Virus record (IMG/VR): IMGVR_UViG_3300017963_000225
Span: 1 to 64,000 of that record
Source: a virus
Length of the DNA stretch: 64,000 nt
Reading direction: 5' to 3' (one strand)
The stretch's first letter is position 1. Every line of letters starts with the position of its first letter. The notes beneath the pieces are model-generated. The model saw only the letters and a program-made list of their open reading frames with translations. It made no database searches and was not told where the DNA came from. Of the stretch, positions 40,110 through 48,423 are shown piece by piece. The translations under genes were made by a program, and so were the position numbers.

Positions 40110-40449
40110 CGGGGTTTAGCGTCCTCTTGAAGCTGTTTTGGTATGCAATCCAGCGGTTGTAGACGGCAAAGACCGCCTCCCGGCACTGGAGCACGTTTTC
40201 GATCCAGTTAGGATCGGTCAGCCCGACCGGCTCAACGGCGTTAGCCAGTGTGGCGACAGCTTCAAACCAAAGGTCGTCTTTGTCGCTGGCTGCTTTGAAG
40301 CCGGCAAGTAGCTGCGCCTTTGATTGCGCGATCATTGTCTCGATGTTGGGTGTTCTTCGTTTCACGGTGAGGCTCAATCGGATGGTCCCGATGTCCTCTG
40401 TGCCGGTATCAAACTCGAAGGGAATGACTTTCTCACGTTCCATTTTCAT
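40072..40449 (-). CDS. tail assembly chaperone
   Basis: 125 residues directly after the tube gene and before the tape measure, the standard place for gpG/gp14-like chaperones. The sequence has a beta start (VIPFEFDTGTEDIGTIRLSLTVKRRTPN) then helices; such 'T-G-T-E' starts are common in this group. Its 3' end overlaps the next frame by 38 bases with no canonical X-XXY-YYZ slip, but with AAC CCC GAT. Confidence 0.75.
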   Translation of the reverse strand: MKMEREKVIPFEFDTGTEDIGTIRLSLTVKRRTPNIETMIAQSKAQLLAGFKAASDKDDLWFEAVATLANAVEPVGLTDPNWIENVLQCREAVFAVYNRWIAYQNSFKRTLNPDAQPQAQGAASA

Positions 40450-40472
40450 TCTCTCTAACTCCCTTACAAAAC

Positions 40473-40492
40473 AGCCGGGAAAATTCCCGGCT
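40473..40492 (-). terminator. terminator after tail tube and tRNA
   Basis: AGCCGGGAA and TTCCCGGCT form a nearly perfect hairpin with flanking A and T runs on either side. On the minus strand it lies after the sheath, tube and tRNA, before the chaperone gene, so it would reduce chaperone relative to tube. Confidence 0.75.
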
Positions 40493-40498
40493 TTTGAG

Positions 40499-40572
40499 TG
40501 GTCCAGGCCGGGCGCAAACCGGCATACTATCGCTTAGTAGGCGACTGCTCTATGCAATTGAGCTACTAGACC
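40499..40572 (-). tRNA. degenerate tRNA with ACT anticodon
   Basis: Read on the minus strand: acceptor GGTCTAG pairs with CTGGACC (one G-U), TA, D stem GCTC/GAGC, anticodon stem GTCGC/GCGAT (one G-U), loop CTACTAA with anticodon ACT, variable AGTAT, T stem GCCGG/CCGGC, discriminator A; no CCA encoded. 74 nt. T8, A14, A21, T33 are in place, but G18G19 are lacking in the D loop and the T loop TTTGCGC lacks C56 and A58. ACT would read AGU (Ser), yet serine tRNAs have a long variable arm and this one has five bases. It begins eight bases after the tail tube stop. Confidence 0.75.
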
Positions 40573-40580
40573 GTGGAAAA

Positions 40581-41090
40581 TCATGCAGCATCTGCGATGA
40601 CGCCGGTATTCTCACCTTCCTCGGCCATAATACGAGCGACGAAGTTGCAGTTTTCCGACACCATTGCTCCAGCGGCGATTTCCCACGCCTTCTGAGCGCA
40701 CTTGACGCCAGAAATCGTGTAAAGGCTGCCTTTGGTGATTCGATCCTGAATCACCGCTGTTAATTCGCCAGACTGAAGGATTGGCGAACCGTCGTCAGCG
40801 AATGCCGGCATGATTTGCGCGCTCTCCGTGCCGCCTTCGATGTTCGCCGAAAGTGACGGGAAGGTGGCGGCCGTGTTGAGACGGGAAGCCGTCGCGACAC
40901 GAGCCAACGATGCCGTAAACTCGACCGTGTAAGCCACCGGGACGTGCTCGACCACTTCCAGATGACCCAGCACGTTCAACGGCTGGTAGTTAATTCCGGT
41001 CGTGCCGGAACAGTTGATTGCGTAGCCGACTGGCTTGTTGCCGACCTTGAGGACGGCACGCGCACCAGTGAACACCGAAGAAGCTGACAT
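40581..41090 (-). CDS. tail tube protein
   Basis: 169 residues directly after the sheath gene, strong AAGGGGG ribosome site. The sequence (GARAVLKVGNKPVGYAINCSGTTGINYQPLNVLGHLEVVEHVPVAYTVEFTASLARV) matches the beta-sandwich tube proteins of myophages with a 'G...VGY..N.S...Y....LG..E..EHVPVAYTVE' signature. It polymerises into the inner tube. Confidence 0.9.
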   Translation of the reverse strand: MSASSVFTGARAVLKVGNKPVGYAINCSGTTGINYQPLNVLGHLEVVEHVPVAYTVEFTASLARVATASRLNTAATFPSLSANIEGGTESAQIMPAFADDGSPILQSGELTAVIQDRITKGSLYTISGVKCAQKAWEIAAGAMVSENCNFVARIMAEEGENTGVIADAA

Positions 41091-41125
41091 GATCTACCCC
41101 CTTTATATCGTCAATGGTGCGTTAA

Positions 41126-42886
41126 TTACGCTGCCTGACCTTCGCGAATGCCTACGACGATCGGCAGAATGAAACGAATACCTTCCCAGCCGATCACGGC
41201 GACCTCGTAGCGCAGCTCGCCGGCAGAGGTCTGGATCAGCTTAGTGAGCTTCTTGTCGAAGCCCTTGATCGACTTGATGGTGTCCTTCTCGGCTTGGACC
41301 GACTCGTCGATGGCGTCGAGAACGTCCTGTGGCGTAAAGACGCTGCGTCCCTGGAAGCGCGACTTCATGAAGGCGCGGTGGTTGAAGGCAAAGACGGCGA
41401 ACGACTCCACCATCTCAATGTAAATGTTGGCATTGTTGGTGTCTGCCAACCAGCAGGTGTAGCCGCCTTTGATGCGGATCACGTTGTTCTCATCGGGTTG
41501 CGAGAACAAGGCACCGCCTTTGAGCATTTCTGCGGCGTCGGCCACGCTGTCCCAGCTCACGTCGGTTTCCGAGCCGCTCGACTGGATCTGGCGGTACTCA
41601 AGCGGCGTGCCGATCGGCGAGCCGGCCTGTGTCTGCGCGCAAACGACCGCAAAACCCCACTCGTCGTAAGTGATGTTTTCGCCGGCAATGTCCAGGTCGG
41701 TGATGCGCTCGCTCGTCACTGACAGCCAGCGCGACGAAAGGCGCGAGCACTCGTCGAGAAAAGCCTGCTTGTTGCCCTTGATCGAAACGAAGCCCTGACA
41801 CTCACTTCGTCCGAGCAGAGAGCTGCGGTTTTCCAGGTGGTCTTTCACCTGGCTGTTGATCGAAGCGATCGAGACGGTCGAGCCATCCTGGTTGTCGGAG
41901 CTGAACAGCGGCACGAGGATGTTTGCACGCACCTTGAGCAGCGCATTGAGCGCCGCCTGGTGGTCCGAGTTAGAAGTGGTCCCGCGAGTGCCGCCCGTAA
42001 AGAGTGCGGTCGCGACAGAAGCCGGCAGCGCATCGCCAGCATTACCAGCGGCACGGGCGAAGGTGACGAGCCGGCTGGTCGATTCAGCCCACGAGGTAAG
42101 CTCATAAAGGCCGGCTCTGAAAGCCTTCGGACCGGCCGCCACAAGCTCAACCGAGCCGGCAGTCAAAATCAGGTCGAGATCCTTGGCCTTGACGCCGCCC
42201 TTGTTGTTTTTGATGGAAGCAGTGTAGCCGGTGCTTGCTGCGACGAGCTGCACGAGCTGGGCGATCGTCAACTCGCCAACGGTGATGTCGAGGCTTGCCG
42301 ATCCGTCGGTCTGACCGACAAGGGCAACCTTCAGCTTGAGCACGCCAGTGTCGTACTCAAACGTCAAGGTCGCTGTCGCCGCGTCTCCCGTGTAGTCCAT
42401 CTCGAAATAATCCGTCGATCCGAGGTTGGGGGACTTCTCGGCGATTCCAAGCTCGTCAGTGACGGTGACGACTTGCGAGCCAAGCACAGTGGCCAAGGCG
42501 CCGGTGTACTGCGCCGTGAATGCGCCGTATTGCTTGGTGGTCAGCGTGCCCTTGGTGGACAGCGGCAACGTCGATTGGGTGCTGTTGTTGGTCTTGTAGA
42601 AGAGGACGGTGCTAGCGCCGGCCTGCACGAGGTTGTCGCTGCCCGAGCGCAAGGCTAGGCGGCAAGCGTTTGCTCCGGGACCTGCCTTCAAGGATTGCTT
42701 GACGACTTCCGGCGACGTGCCGCCAGCAAAGAGGTGCAAGCCAGGCTTCCCGCCGTCCGCTTCGCCGGTCAAGGCGACAATGCCGATGCCTTGCGACGTT
42801 GGGGTGAGGAGACGATAAAGGTCGAGGTAGCTGTACGCATCGGGCGTAATGATTTCGACGCCCGCAAAGATGGTGCTACGTCCCAT
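41126..42886 (-). CDS. contractile tail sheath protein
   Basis: 586 residues. The N-terminus (GRSTIFAGVEIITPDAYSYLDLYRLLTPTSQGIGIVALTGEADGGKPG) and C-terminal domain (ILVPLFSSDNQDGSTVSIASINSQVKDHLENRSSLLGRSECQGFVSIKGNK; ...VRAQKDTIKSIKGFDKKLTKLIQ) are those of phage sheath subunits. Contraction of this protein drives the tube into the host. GGAG lies nine bases before the ATG. Confidence 0.93.
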   Translation of the reverse strand: MGRSTIFAGVEIITPDAYSYLDLYRLLTPTSQGIGIVALTGEADGGKPGLHLFAGGTSPEVVKQSLKAGPGANACRLALRSGSDNLVQAGASTVLFYKTNNSTQSTLPLSTKGTLTTKQYGAFTAQYTGALATVLGSQVVTVTDELGIAEKSPNLGSTDYFEMDYTGDAATATLTFEYDTGVLKLKVALVGQTDGSASLDITVGELTIAQLVQLVAASTGYTASIKNNKGGVKAKDLDLILTAGSVELVAAGPKAFRAGLYELTSWAESTSRLVTFARAAGNAGDALPASVATALFTGGTRGTTSNSDHQAALNALLKVRANILVPLFSSDNQDGSTVSIASINSQVKDHLENRSSLLGRSECQGFVSIKGNKQAFLDECSRLSSRWLSVTSERITDLDIAGENITYDEWGFAVVCAQTQAGSPIGTPLEYRQIQSSGSETDVSWDSVADAAEMLKGGALFSQPDENNVIRIKGGYTCWLADTNNANIYIEMVESFAVFAFNHRAFMKSRFQGRSVFTPQDVLDAIDESVQAEKDTIKSIKGFDKKLTKLIQTSAGELRYEVAVIGWEGIRFILPIVVGIREGQAA

Positions 42887-42939
42887 GGTTCAAAACTCCT
42901 TCTTTGGGGCCTCGTTTCCAAGACCTTAGTGTTTGAATA

Positions 42940-43173
42940 TCAATAGCTTTTGAAAAGCTCTTGAAACTGTTTGTCGGTTGCAAACTCAAGCCCCTTCGCT
43001 TTTGCGAAGGCGCGCTTGCCGCCGCGTTCCCACAAAGGACACCCTGTCGAGTGCAGAAACAGCTCGACATGGATTTTCGACGGATCAGGAGAAACGGGAA
43101 TCTGTTTCGGCGCTTCCAGTTTGGTTTCTGGAATTTTGACAACCTTGATTTCTTCTTTTTTCGGATCAACCAT
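42940..43173 (-). CDS. small acidic/basic protein upstream of sheath
   Basis: 77 residues from ATG 43173 (GGGAG seven bases upstream). The first half is Lys/Pro-rich, the second half contains HSTGCPLWERGGKRAFAKAKGLEFATDKQFQELFKSY. No family recognised. Overlaps the upstream gene by eight bases. A stretch AGCTTTTGAAAAGCT near the 3' end is a small inverted repeat. Confidence 0.6.
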   Translation of the reverse strand: MVDPKKEEIKVVKIPETKLEAPKQIPVSPDPSKIHVELFLHSTGCPLWERGGKRAFAKAKGLEFATDKQFQELFKSY

Positions 43174-43582
43174 TTGCGTGCTCCCTTGCAAGCGTGTCTG
43201 TGGCGAGATACATTCCAATCAACTCTTTAGCACCAGTCTGAACAAGCCCCGCCGCAAACTTCTTCATGTCGTCATTCCCAAACCTTTGAACAAATGTTCG
43301 CATGTGTGGGTTGTCGGCCGACACAAAGCGCTTGGTCACTCGGTCGAATGTGATTTTACCGCGATCTTGCGCCGAGACGCCATATTTGCGACACAGCTCA
43401 TCAACAAATGTGTTCCGATATTCTATGAACTGCTCCTGAAGCAGGGTTAGCTGCTCAGCCAAAGCATTGTGGGCCGTTTCTATGGCATAAAGTTTATCCC
43501 AAGCTCTGACCTCACCAGGAGTCAGCTCGAAATCATAAATTTTCTCGCTCCACTTCTCGTCAGACTGAGAATCGAGCTTCAT
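43166..43582 (-). CDS. neck/tail completion operon protein, unknown
   Basis: 138 residues from ATG 43582, which overlaps the previous TGA. Helical with a coiled-coil part (TAHNALAEQLTLLQEQFIEYRNTFVDELCRKYG). No family recognised. Located between the tail terminator-like gene and the sheath. Confidence 0.6.
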   Translation of the reverse strand: MKLDSQSDEKWSEKIYDFELTPGEVRAWDKLYAIETAHNALAEQLTLLQEQFIEYRNTFVDELCRKYGVSAQDRGKITFDRVTKRFVSADNPHMRTFVQRFGNDDMKKFAAGLVQTGAKELIGMYLATDTLAREHANG

Positions 43583-44361
43583 CACAGCACCTCGTCGGGA
43601 TCGACGACAGCCGCACCGTCCGCGACCGATCCGGGCAGCCCAACGATGCCGCCCATGACGAGGGTATCGAATCCACTTTCCTCAATCGGTACAGATTCCT
43701 GCTTGGTGCAGTCGATAATGCACACGCGGGTGTACGCAAAAATGCCTGCCTGAATCAAGGCTTCGTCCGGCTCAACGTCCATCCACGACACCTTTTGCTC
43801 AGCTATTCCGTAGCCCTCAAGATGAGGTCGATAGCGCAGCATGGCGTACTTGACTATGTAGTGCCAAAGGACCGTTTCGTCGAGGTTAGTGGTCACTATT
43901 GCGATGCGATATTGTGCTTGATTTTCAGTCCCAAGGTGAATGTACGACTTGCCTGTTTCTGTGTTTATAGTGCGATCTTTTATGTCGCCGAGGTATTGCC
44001 GCTCCGATTCACCGCCAAGCGTGATCGAAATGCAGGGCAAGTCCTGAGAGCTGCGCGGAAATCCATGCACAATGTGCATGTTGGCCGACTCCATTAGGCG
44101 CTGAATGTCCTCAATGGTTGGCACGGTGAGGCGAAAAATGCTGGTGTTTCCGGCCTCAGATTCTCGCCTTGGAATAGCATTCAGCCTGTCTTGAAACTCC
44201 TCAAAAACAAGCCGTTCGGTTGGTCCGCCGAGGTCACGACCGAGCCCGAGTCCTGGGTCGATGTTAAAAACCCTCGACAGAAGCTCGGGGTCCTTCTGGA
44301 GGTCGTCAAATCCTATGCGAATCGCAAACTCTAGCAATCTTTCCGCGTAGATGAAGCTCAT
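43582..44361 (-). CDS. tail terminator-like / tail completion protein
   Basis: 259 residues. Position between the HK97 gp10-like gene and the sheath is that of the tail terminator in contractile phages. The sequence IAIVTTNLDETVLWHYIVKYAMLRYRPHLEGYGIAEQKVSWMDVEPDEALIQAG and CISITLGGESERQYLGD fit a compact alpha-beta fold of such proteins, though longer than typical. The assignment is by place and general pattern. Confidence 0.55.
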   Translation of the reverse strand: MSFIYAERLLEFAIRIGFDDLQKDPELLSRVFNIDPGLGLGRDLGGPTERLVFEEFQDRLNAIPRRESEAGNTSIFRLTVPTIEDIQRLMESANMHIVHGFPRSSQDLPCISITLGGESERQYLGDIKDRTINTETGKSYIHLGTENQAQYRIAIVTTNLDETVLWHYIVKYAMLRYRPHLEGYGIAEQKVSWMDVEPDEALIQAGIFAYTRVCIIDCTKQESVPIEESGFDTLVMGGIVGLPGSVADGAAVVDPDEVL

Positions 44362-44367
44362 TGCGTT

Positions 44368-45081
44368 CTACCTTGATAACGTGGTGCGTTTTTTTACCCC
44401 GACCGAGGACTTGCGCTGGTTCTCGGCCTTTGTCGCCTCGGCAATCGCCGCCTTGATGATGGGACCGGCCTCTTTCTGGATGCGCTTGGCCAAATACCGG
44501 CCAGGCACGGAAGGCGACATCCAGCGGCTCGGGTCCTCTCGGATGGACTTCTCGGAAATGACGAAAAACCCGCGCATAGCCTGGGCGCTGATGCGCCCCG
44601 GTCGAGCTGGGCGACTGAGGCGTCGATGGGCCTCATACTTCTTCATGCCGCCGTAGCGGGCGAGCGCCGACTTCACCATGCGCGGAACGCCCTTCTCGAA
44701 GGCTCTGGTGACGCTGGCGCCGACGCTCGGAGGTCGGAAGGTCGCCTTGGCCTTGGGCTCGACGTGGATCACCTTGTACTTGAAGCCGGCCTTGGAGCGC
44801 TTCACCTTGGCGCCCGACAGGATGGCCAGCCCGAGGTTGAAGGCGCGGTGGCCGTTTTCGACGTACTCGGCGTGCTTGGCGTAGTTGACGATCTTGATCT
44901 TGCCGCCCTGTACGCGCACGCTGCCGGCGGCGTAAAGCCCCCGCACGTAGGCGCCGCTGCCGGTTGGTGCGCGAGCTACCCACAGGTCACGGACGAAGAG
45001 GGCCAGATTCCACAGCATGCGTCGCGTGTTGTGGTTTCTGGCCAGCTCGGGGGCAAAATCAAACTCGACCGAAACCGGCAT
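44368..45081 (-). CDS. HK97 gp10-like neck protein
   Basis: 237 residues from ATG 45081 (AGGAG seven bases upstream). The YAKHAEYVENGHRAFN segment near residue 70 is the hallmark of HK97 gp10-like head-tail joining proteins, together with the N-terminal VRDLWVARAPTGSGAYVRGLYAAGS. The basic C-terminus (about 130 residues) is longer than in the family. It overlaps the upstream gene by 23 bases. Confidence 0.75.
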   Translation of the reverse strand: MPVSVEFDFAPELARNHNTRRMLWNLALFVRDLWVARAPTGSGAYVRGLYAAGSVRVQGGKIKIVNYAKHAEYVENGHRAFNLGLAILSGAKVKRSKAGFKYKVIHVEPKAKATFRPPSVGASVTRAFEKGVPRMVKSALARYGGMKKYEAHRRLSRPARPGRISAQAMRGFFVISEKSIREDPSRWMSPSVPGRYLAKRIQKEAGPIIKAAIAEATKAENQRKSSVGVKKRTTLSR

Positions 45082-45289
45082 CACGCCGCTCCTGGAATGC
45101 CGCCTCGGCCAGGGCGACAGCCTTTTGCAGCGTGGTGCCCTTCTGGTTGGTCGGCTCCAGGCCGAACTTCATCTTGGGGTAGGTCTTCTTGAGCGCGACA
45201 AGGTGCTCCCTGGCGTCCGACGGATCGTCGTACACCTGATAGCGGATTTTCTTGCCGTGCGCGTCGATGCCGACGACCGTTACCGCCAT
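45059..45289 (-). CDS. small hypothetical protein
   Basis: 76 residues, GAGGTG before the ATG. The sequence (VVGIDAHGKKIRYQVYDDPSDAREHLVALKKTYPKMKFGLE) suggests a small alpha-beta domain. No family recognised. Part of the neck-operon chain. Confidence 0.6.
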   Translation of the reverse strand: MAVTVVGIDAHGKKIRYQVYDDPSDAREHLVALKKTYPKMKFGLEPTNQKGTTLQKAVALAEAAFQERRDAGFGRV

Positions 45290-45292
45290 GGA

Positions 45293-45784
45293 TCACCTCT
45301 TGTTCTTCGCGAGCCACGCCTGCGTCTTCTTGAGCGCAGAAGAAGTGTCGGCTCGGCCGTCGTCGAGCGACTTCTTCATGTCCGGCCCGTCGTCGTCGGC
45401 GTAGCCCTCTTTGAAGGACTTGTCAGCCTTGTGGCCGGCAAAACCCTTCTTCTCCTTGTGGTGCTTCACCTTCGGATTGCCGTCGGTCGCCGCATCGCCA
45501 GCGTAGCTGATTTCGTCGTCGGCCTCGGAGCGGTAGTGGTCGATGTTGCGGCGCATCTTGTCGGCCATCGAGCCGTAGCGGCTTTTGTTCTTGCGGGCAT
45601 GCTCCAAGGCATGGCGCAAAAACATAAACTCGTGCTGGCGCTCGGCCTTCTGATCGCCGGCCACCCGCGCCGCCTTAGCATGACATGCGTGGTGGTACAT
45701 AGCATCTTGACACGACTTGATGAGCGGATCGGCATCGCCGAGCAGGTCGCCCACCCGTCCCATTGCTTTTGCAAGCCTGCTCAT
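45293..45784 (-). CDS. His/Lys-rich protein in the head-neck operon
   Basis: 163 residues with many His and charged residues (AMYHHACHAKAARVAGDQKAERQHEFMFLRHALEHARKNK) and a KHHKEKKGFAGHKADKSFKEGY middle. Similar in taste to the His-rich protein at 46715, which also contains HADAAxxHH segments. No family recognised. Confidence 0.6.
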   Translation of the reverse strand: MSRLAKAMGRVGDLLGDADPLIKSCQDAMYHHACHAKAARVAGDQKAERQHEFMFLRHALEHARKNKSRYGSMADKMRRNIDHYRSEADDEISYAGDAATDGNPKVKHHKEKKGFAGHKADKSFKEGYADDDGPDMKKSLDDGRADTSSALKKTQAWLAKNKR

Positions 45785-45794
45785 AGCATTCCTT

Positions 45795-46085
45795 TCAGGT
45801 AAAACGATTGCGGACGGTTTCGACGCGCTGGATGCGGACTAGGGTATTTCCGCCTCCGGTCGTTTCCTCAATGCCAGTTGTCTGATAGACGCCTGGCTCA
45901 AACTCCGCTGCCTCATCGAACACCTGAACGAAGCCGGCATCGACGCCTTGCTTGTGGTAGTCCTGGTAAGGCATCTTCATGAACTTCTCGGTGTTGACGA
46001 CGGTGTGATTCACGCCGCGTCCTTCAAGAATGATGTTCTTCTCGCTGGGAAACGGCGACAGAATACGAATAAATGGCGTAGACAT
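45795..46085 (-). CDS. small hypothetical structural protein
   Basis: 96 residues, strong AAGGAGG site. Predicted beta-rich (IRILSPFPSEKNIILEGRGVNHTVVNTEKFMKMPYQDYHKQGVDAGFVQVFDEAAEFE). No family recognised. Likely minor structural by place. Confidence 0.6.
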   Translation of the reverse strand: MSTPFIRILSPFPSEKNIILEGRGVNHTVVNTEKFMKMPYQDYHKQGVDAGFVQVFDEAAEFEPGVYQTTGIEETTGGGNTLVRIQRVETVRNRFT

Positions 46086-46096
46086 AGTAAACCTCC

Positions 46097-46303
46097 TTAC
46101 GGGTTTGTCTCATTTTGACGAATATTCGAGAGAAGCTCGACGATGAGGAGTAGAAGCGCAATCACCGTTCGCTGTGGCGTGGTGGTCGATCCGTCAGCTT
46201 CGATGTCAGTAGCGCCGGAATGCTCGCCGGACTTCAATTGCACATACGGCCGCGCAATCCGCCTGGCTTCAGCAACGATCTCTGTCTTGGTCCTGGCTGC
46301 CAT
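46097..46303 (-). CDS. small hypothetical protein
   Basis: 68 residues, AGGAG before the ATG. Hydrophobic C-terminal helix (VIALLLLIVELLSNIRQ) could be a membrane span, the N-terminus is polar. No family recognised. Confidence 0.55.
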   Translation of the reverse strand: MAARTKTEIVAEARRIARPYVQLKSGEHSGATDIEADGSTTTPQRTVIALLLLIVELLSNIRQNETNP

Positions 46304-46315
46304 GGATAGCTCCTA

Positions 46316-46711
46316 TCAGTCGCCCACAACAACAATCTTGCCCTTGGCGACCGTCGAAACGCTAGGGTTAGTGACTAACAGACCCGTAAATTCCATGTGC
46401 ATGATCGACGGACGACCGCCGAGAAACTTCAGGGCCTGAGACGTGCCAGCATCATTGACTACTTTTAGCTCGATGTCTTGGTCCATATCGACGACAAGCA
46501 TCTTGCCAAGAGCGACGGTCCCCATGGAGACGGCTACGTCAGCCGCTGCGGCTGCCAAGTTGATTCGGCCAGCCTCGTTCTCATTCATGGCGGTGTTTTC
46601 GTACTGGACGTTGAGCTTCTCGTAGTCCTTCTCGACGATCGCAGCGCCGGTGACGGTCGGGTTTTTTGCGACCGTGACGGAAGTGATTTGCTTGATAATC
46701 ACGTCACCCAT
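46316..46711 (-). CDS. small beta-rich structural protein
   Basis: 131 residues (VIIKQITSVTVAKNPTVTGAAIVEKDYEKLNVQYENTAMNENEAG ... MLVVDMDQDIELKVVND). Predicted all-beta, probably a head decoration or tail minor protein by place. GAGGTGAGAT precedes the ATG. No family recognised. Confidence 0.6.
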   Translation of the reverse strand: MGDVIIKQITSVTVAKNPTVTGAAIVEKDYEKLNVQYENTAMNENEAGRINLAAAAADVAVSMGTVALGKMLVVDMDQDIELKVVNDAGTSQALKFLGGRPSIMHMEFTGLLVTNPSVSTVAKGKIVVVGD

Positions 46712-46714
46712 ATC

Positions 46715-47572
46715 TCACCTCTTGGCATGATGTTTTGTGTGGTGGAAGTGAGCAGCATCGGCATGATCGGCCGCCAGCTTGGCGAACGCCCCAACGTGCT
46801 TACCCTTGCGCGACAAATGCTCCATCAAACTCAACACAGCACTTGCCCGTTTGTGGTGAGCGTGCATGGCGTCAGCATGATCCTCGCGGCTAAAGCCCTT
46901 GTGGTGCTCGGCGTGCTTGTGGCTGTGGCGGTGGATTTTCTTGCCGCTCTTTGTCTTGCCGACGTGTTCACGCGCCTTCTTCAGCTTAGCGCCAACGGCC
47001 AGGCCGAAGTGGTGATTCATTGCCTCGCGATGATGCGCGATGACATTTGGGTGCGTCTCGGAGCCAAGCTTGGAGATATGAGCAGCATGGGCGCGGTATG
47101 CGTCCATGTGGTCGTGGGTTGAAAAACCCACGTGAGCCGAGCTGGATGGGTGCGACATGATTCGCTTGCCCGAGCGTGTCTGCCCGAGCGCGTGCTCGCC
47201 CTGGCTTTTGCGAGGCCGCATGACGCTGGTGCCGAGAGCTTTTTTGAAGTGGTCGCCAGACATGATGTGAAACTGACGCTTGGCTTCTCTGTCTTGCGAG
47301 CTTTTGCTTGGCGACGACCCCAGCTTTATCCCATGCTCGTTGATGTGAGCCTTTATGCCGTTATTATGCGATTCAATCCCGCCAAGATCGGCGTGACTCC
47401 TTGCATGCGGCATGTTCTTGCCGTGAAGCAAATGCAAGCCAGCGGCATCAGCATGATCTTCTTTTGAAAACCCGGAGTATTCCCCCGGAGATTTTGCGCT
47501 GTAAACGTCCTTGCCGCTCCTGGTTGTCCCAAGTTTTTTTCCTAGACTTGATTTGCGAAGGAAAAATTTCAC
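46715..47572 (-). CDS. His-rich triple-repeat protein
   Basis: 285 residues from a GTG at 47572 (GTGA overlap). It has three units: LGTTRSGKDVYS...GFSKEDHADAAGLHLLHGK, LGQTRSGKRIMS...GFSTHDHMDAYRAHAAHI, and VGKTKSGKKIHR...GFSREDHADAMHAHHKR. The pattern (G)xTxSGKxI then GFSxxDHxDAxxxH is known in small form at the end of phage head and portal-related proteins. Here it is the whole protein with about one His in seven residues. Metal binding is plausible. Confidence 0.7.
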   Translation of the reverse strand: MKFFLRKSSLGKKLGTTRSGKDVYSAKSPGEYSGFSKEDHADAAGLHLLHGKNMPHARSHADLGGIESHNNGIKAHINEHGIKLGSSPSKSSQDREAKRQFHIMSGDHFKKALGTSVMRPRKSQGEHALGQTRSGKRIMSHPSSSAHVGFSTHDHMDAYRAHAAHISKLGSETHPNVIAHHREAMNHHFGLAVGAKLKKAREHVGKTKSGKKIHRHSHKHAEHHKGFSREDHADAMHAHHKRASAVLSLMEHLSRKGKHVGAFAKLAADHADAAHFHHTKHHAKR

Positions 47573-48411
47573 CGAAAAGGCCCTCGTCCCTGTGGGGAGT
47601 TGAACGTGGATTGCGTCGTGTGATCGACCGCGCCGCGCTGGCGCTGGACAATCGCCCGGTCAAGCCGCGTGGCAATCACATTGTAGGGAAACACAAGGTC
47701 AAGTCCAGTGCGCTGCGGATCTGGCAGATTGTCGTCATGACCAGTGCGATGCAATGGCTTTGCGGTTTCTCCGACAATCACGTACTCGGGACGGGCAAGG
47801 TAACGAACGCTGTACTTGGTGCCCTTTTGTAGCTTGGTTTCAATACGCCGAGCCGCCGCATTGAAGCTCCAGTCGTCGCTTCCAAGCTTCAGGATGGCTT
47901 GTGTCGTGGCGTCTTGGTAGAGTACCGTCTCAACGCAGCTTACATCGCGAAATCGCAGTGTTTCAGCGGTTGACCCGTCGGTCAACGTCGCTCCAGCCGT
48001 GTGATATTCGTTGTTAACGACTTCCACGTCAGCGCACATTTGAACGATATCACCGTCGGCCGGTATTACGCCCGGAAAGAGCGTCACCGACACCGATCCA
48101 GTGATTGCGCGCCCACCATCCTTGCGCTCGCTCCTGCCGCTGCGGCTATGGACCATGGCTCGCGCATACATGGGGTCGGTTTCTGCTTCGAGGTGAAACC
48201 AACCAAGGCCACGGCACTGGTGGCAAGAAATGCTCGGCTGACCAGACAAAGCATTGGTGCATGGGCATGAAACGGCCTTCCAATACTTGATCGCAACGGA
48301 GTAGTCAGAGATGAACTCCTTGACGCCGCTTAGGTCAAGTTGAGGGAATCGCGTAGCCCCCGGAGCGGGAGCTACGCCAATAGCCGCTGGCCTTAAAGAG
48401 AAGCCACCCAT
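47569..48411 (-). CDS. head/neck structural protein with four-Cys zinc motif
   Basis: 280 residues. Residues 46-72 contain SCPCTNALSG ... SCHQCRGLGW, a CxC...CxxC motif that resembles a zinc knuckle found in neck proteins of large phages. The remainder is beta-rich (VSVTLFPGVIPADGDIVQMCADVEV, ARPEYVIVGETAKPLHRTGHDDNLPDP). No exact family recognised. Starts close after the head-fibre-like gene. Confidence 0.65.
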   Translation of the reverse strand: MGGFSLRPAAIGVAPAPGATRFPQLDLSGVKEFISDYSVAIKYWKAVSCPCTNALSGQPSISCHQCRGLGWFHLEAETDPMYARAMVHSRSGRSERKDGGRAITGSVSVTLFPGVIPADGDIVQMCADVEVVNNEYHTAGATLTDGSTAETLRFRDVSCVETVLYQDATTQAILKLGSDDWSFNAAARRIETKLQKGTKYSVRYLARPEYVIVGETAKPLHRTGHDDNLPDPQRTGLDLVFPYNVIATRLDRAIVQRQRGAVDHTTQSTFNSPQGRGPFR

Positions 48412-48423
48412 GAGGTCCCTTCT

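Noticed and set aside
40534-40540. amber-suppressor reading (CTA) of the tRNA anticodon loop
   Set aside because: CTA falls on positions 32-34; with T33 in its fixed place the anticodon is ACT.
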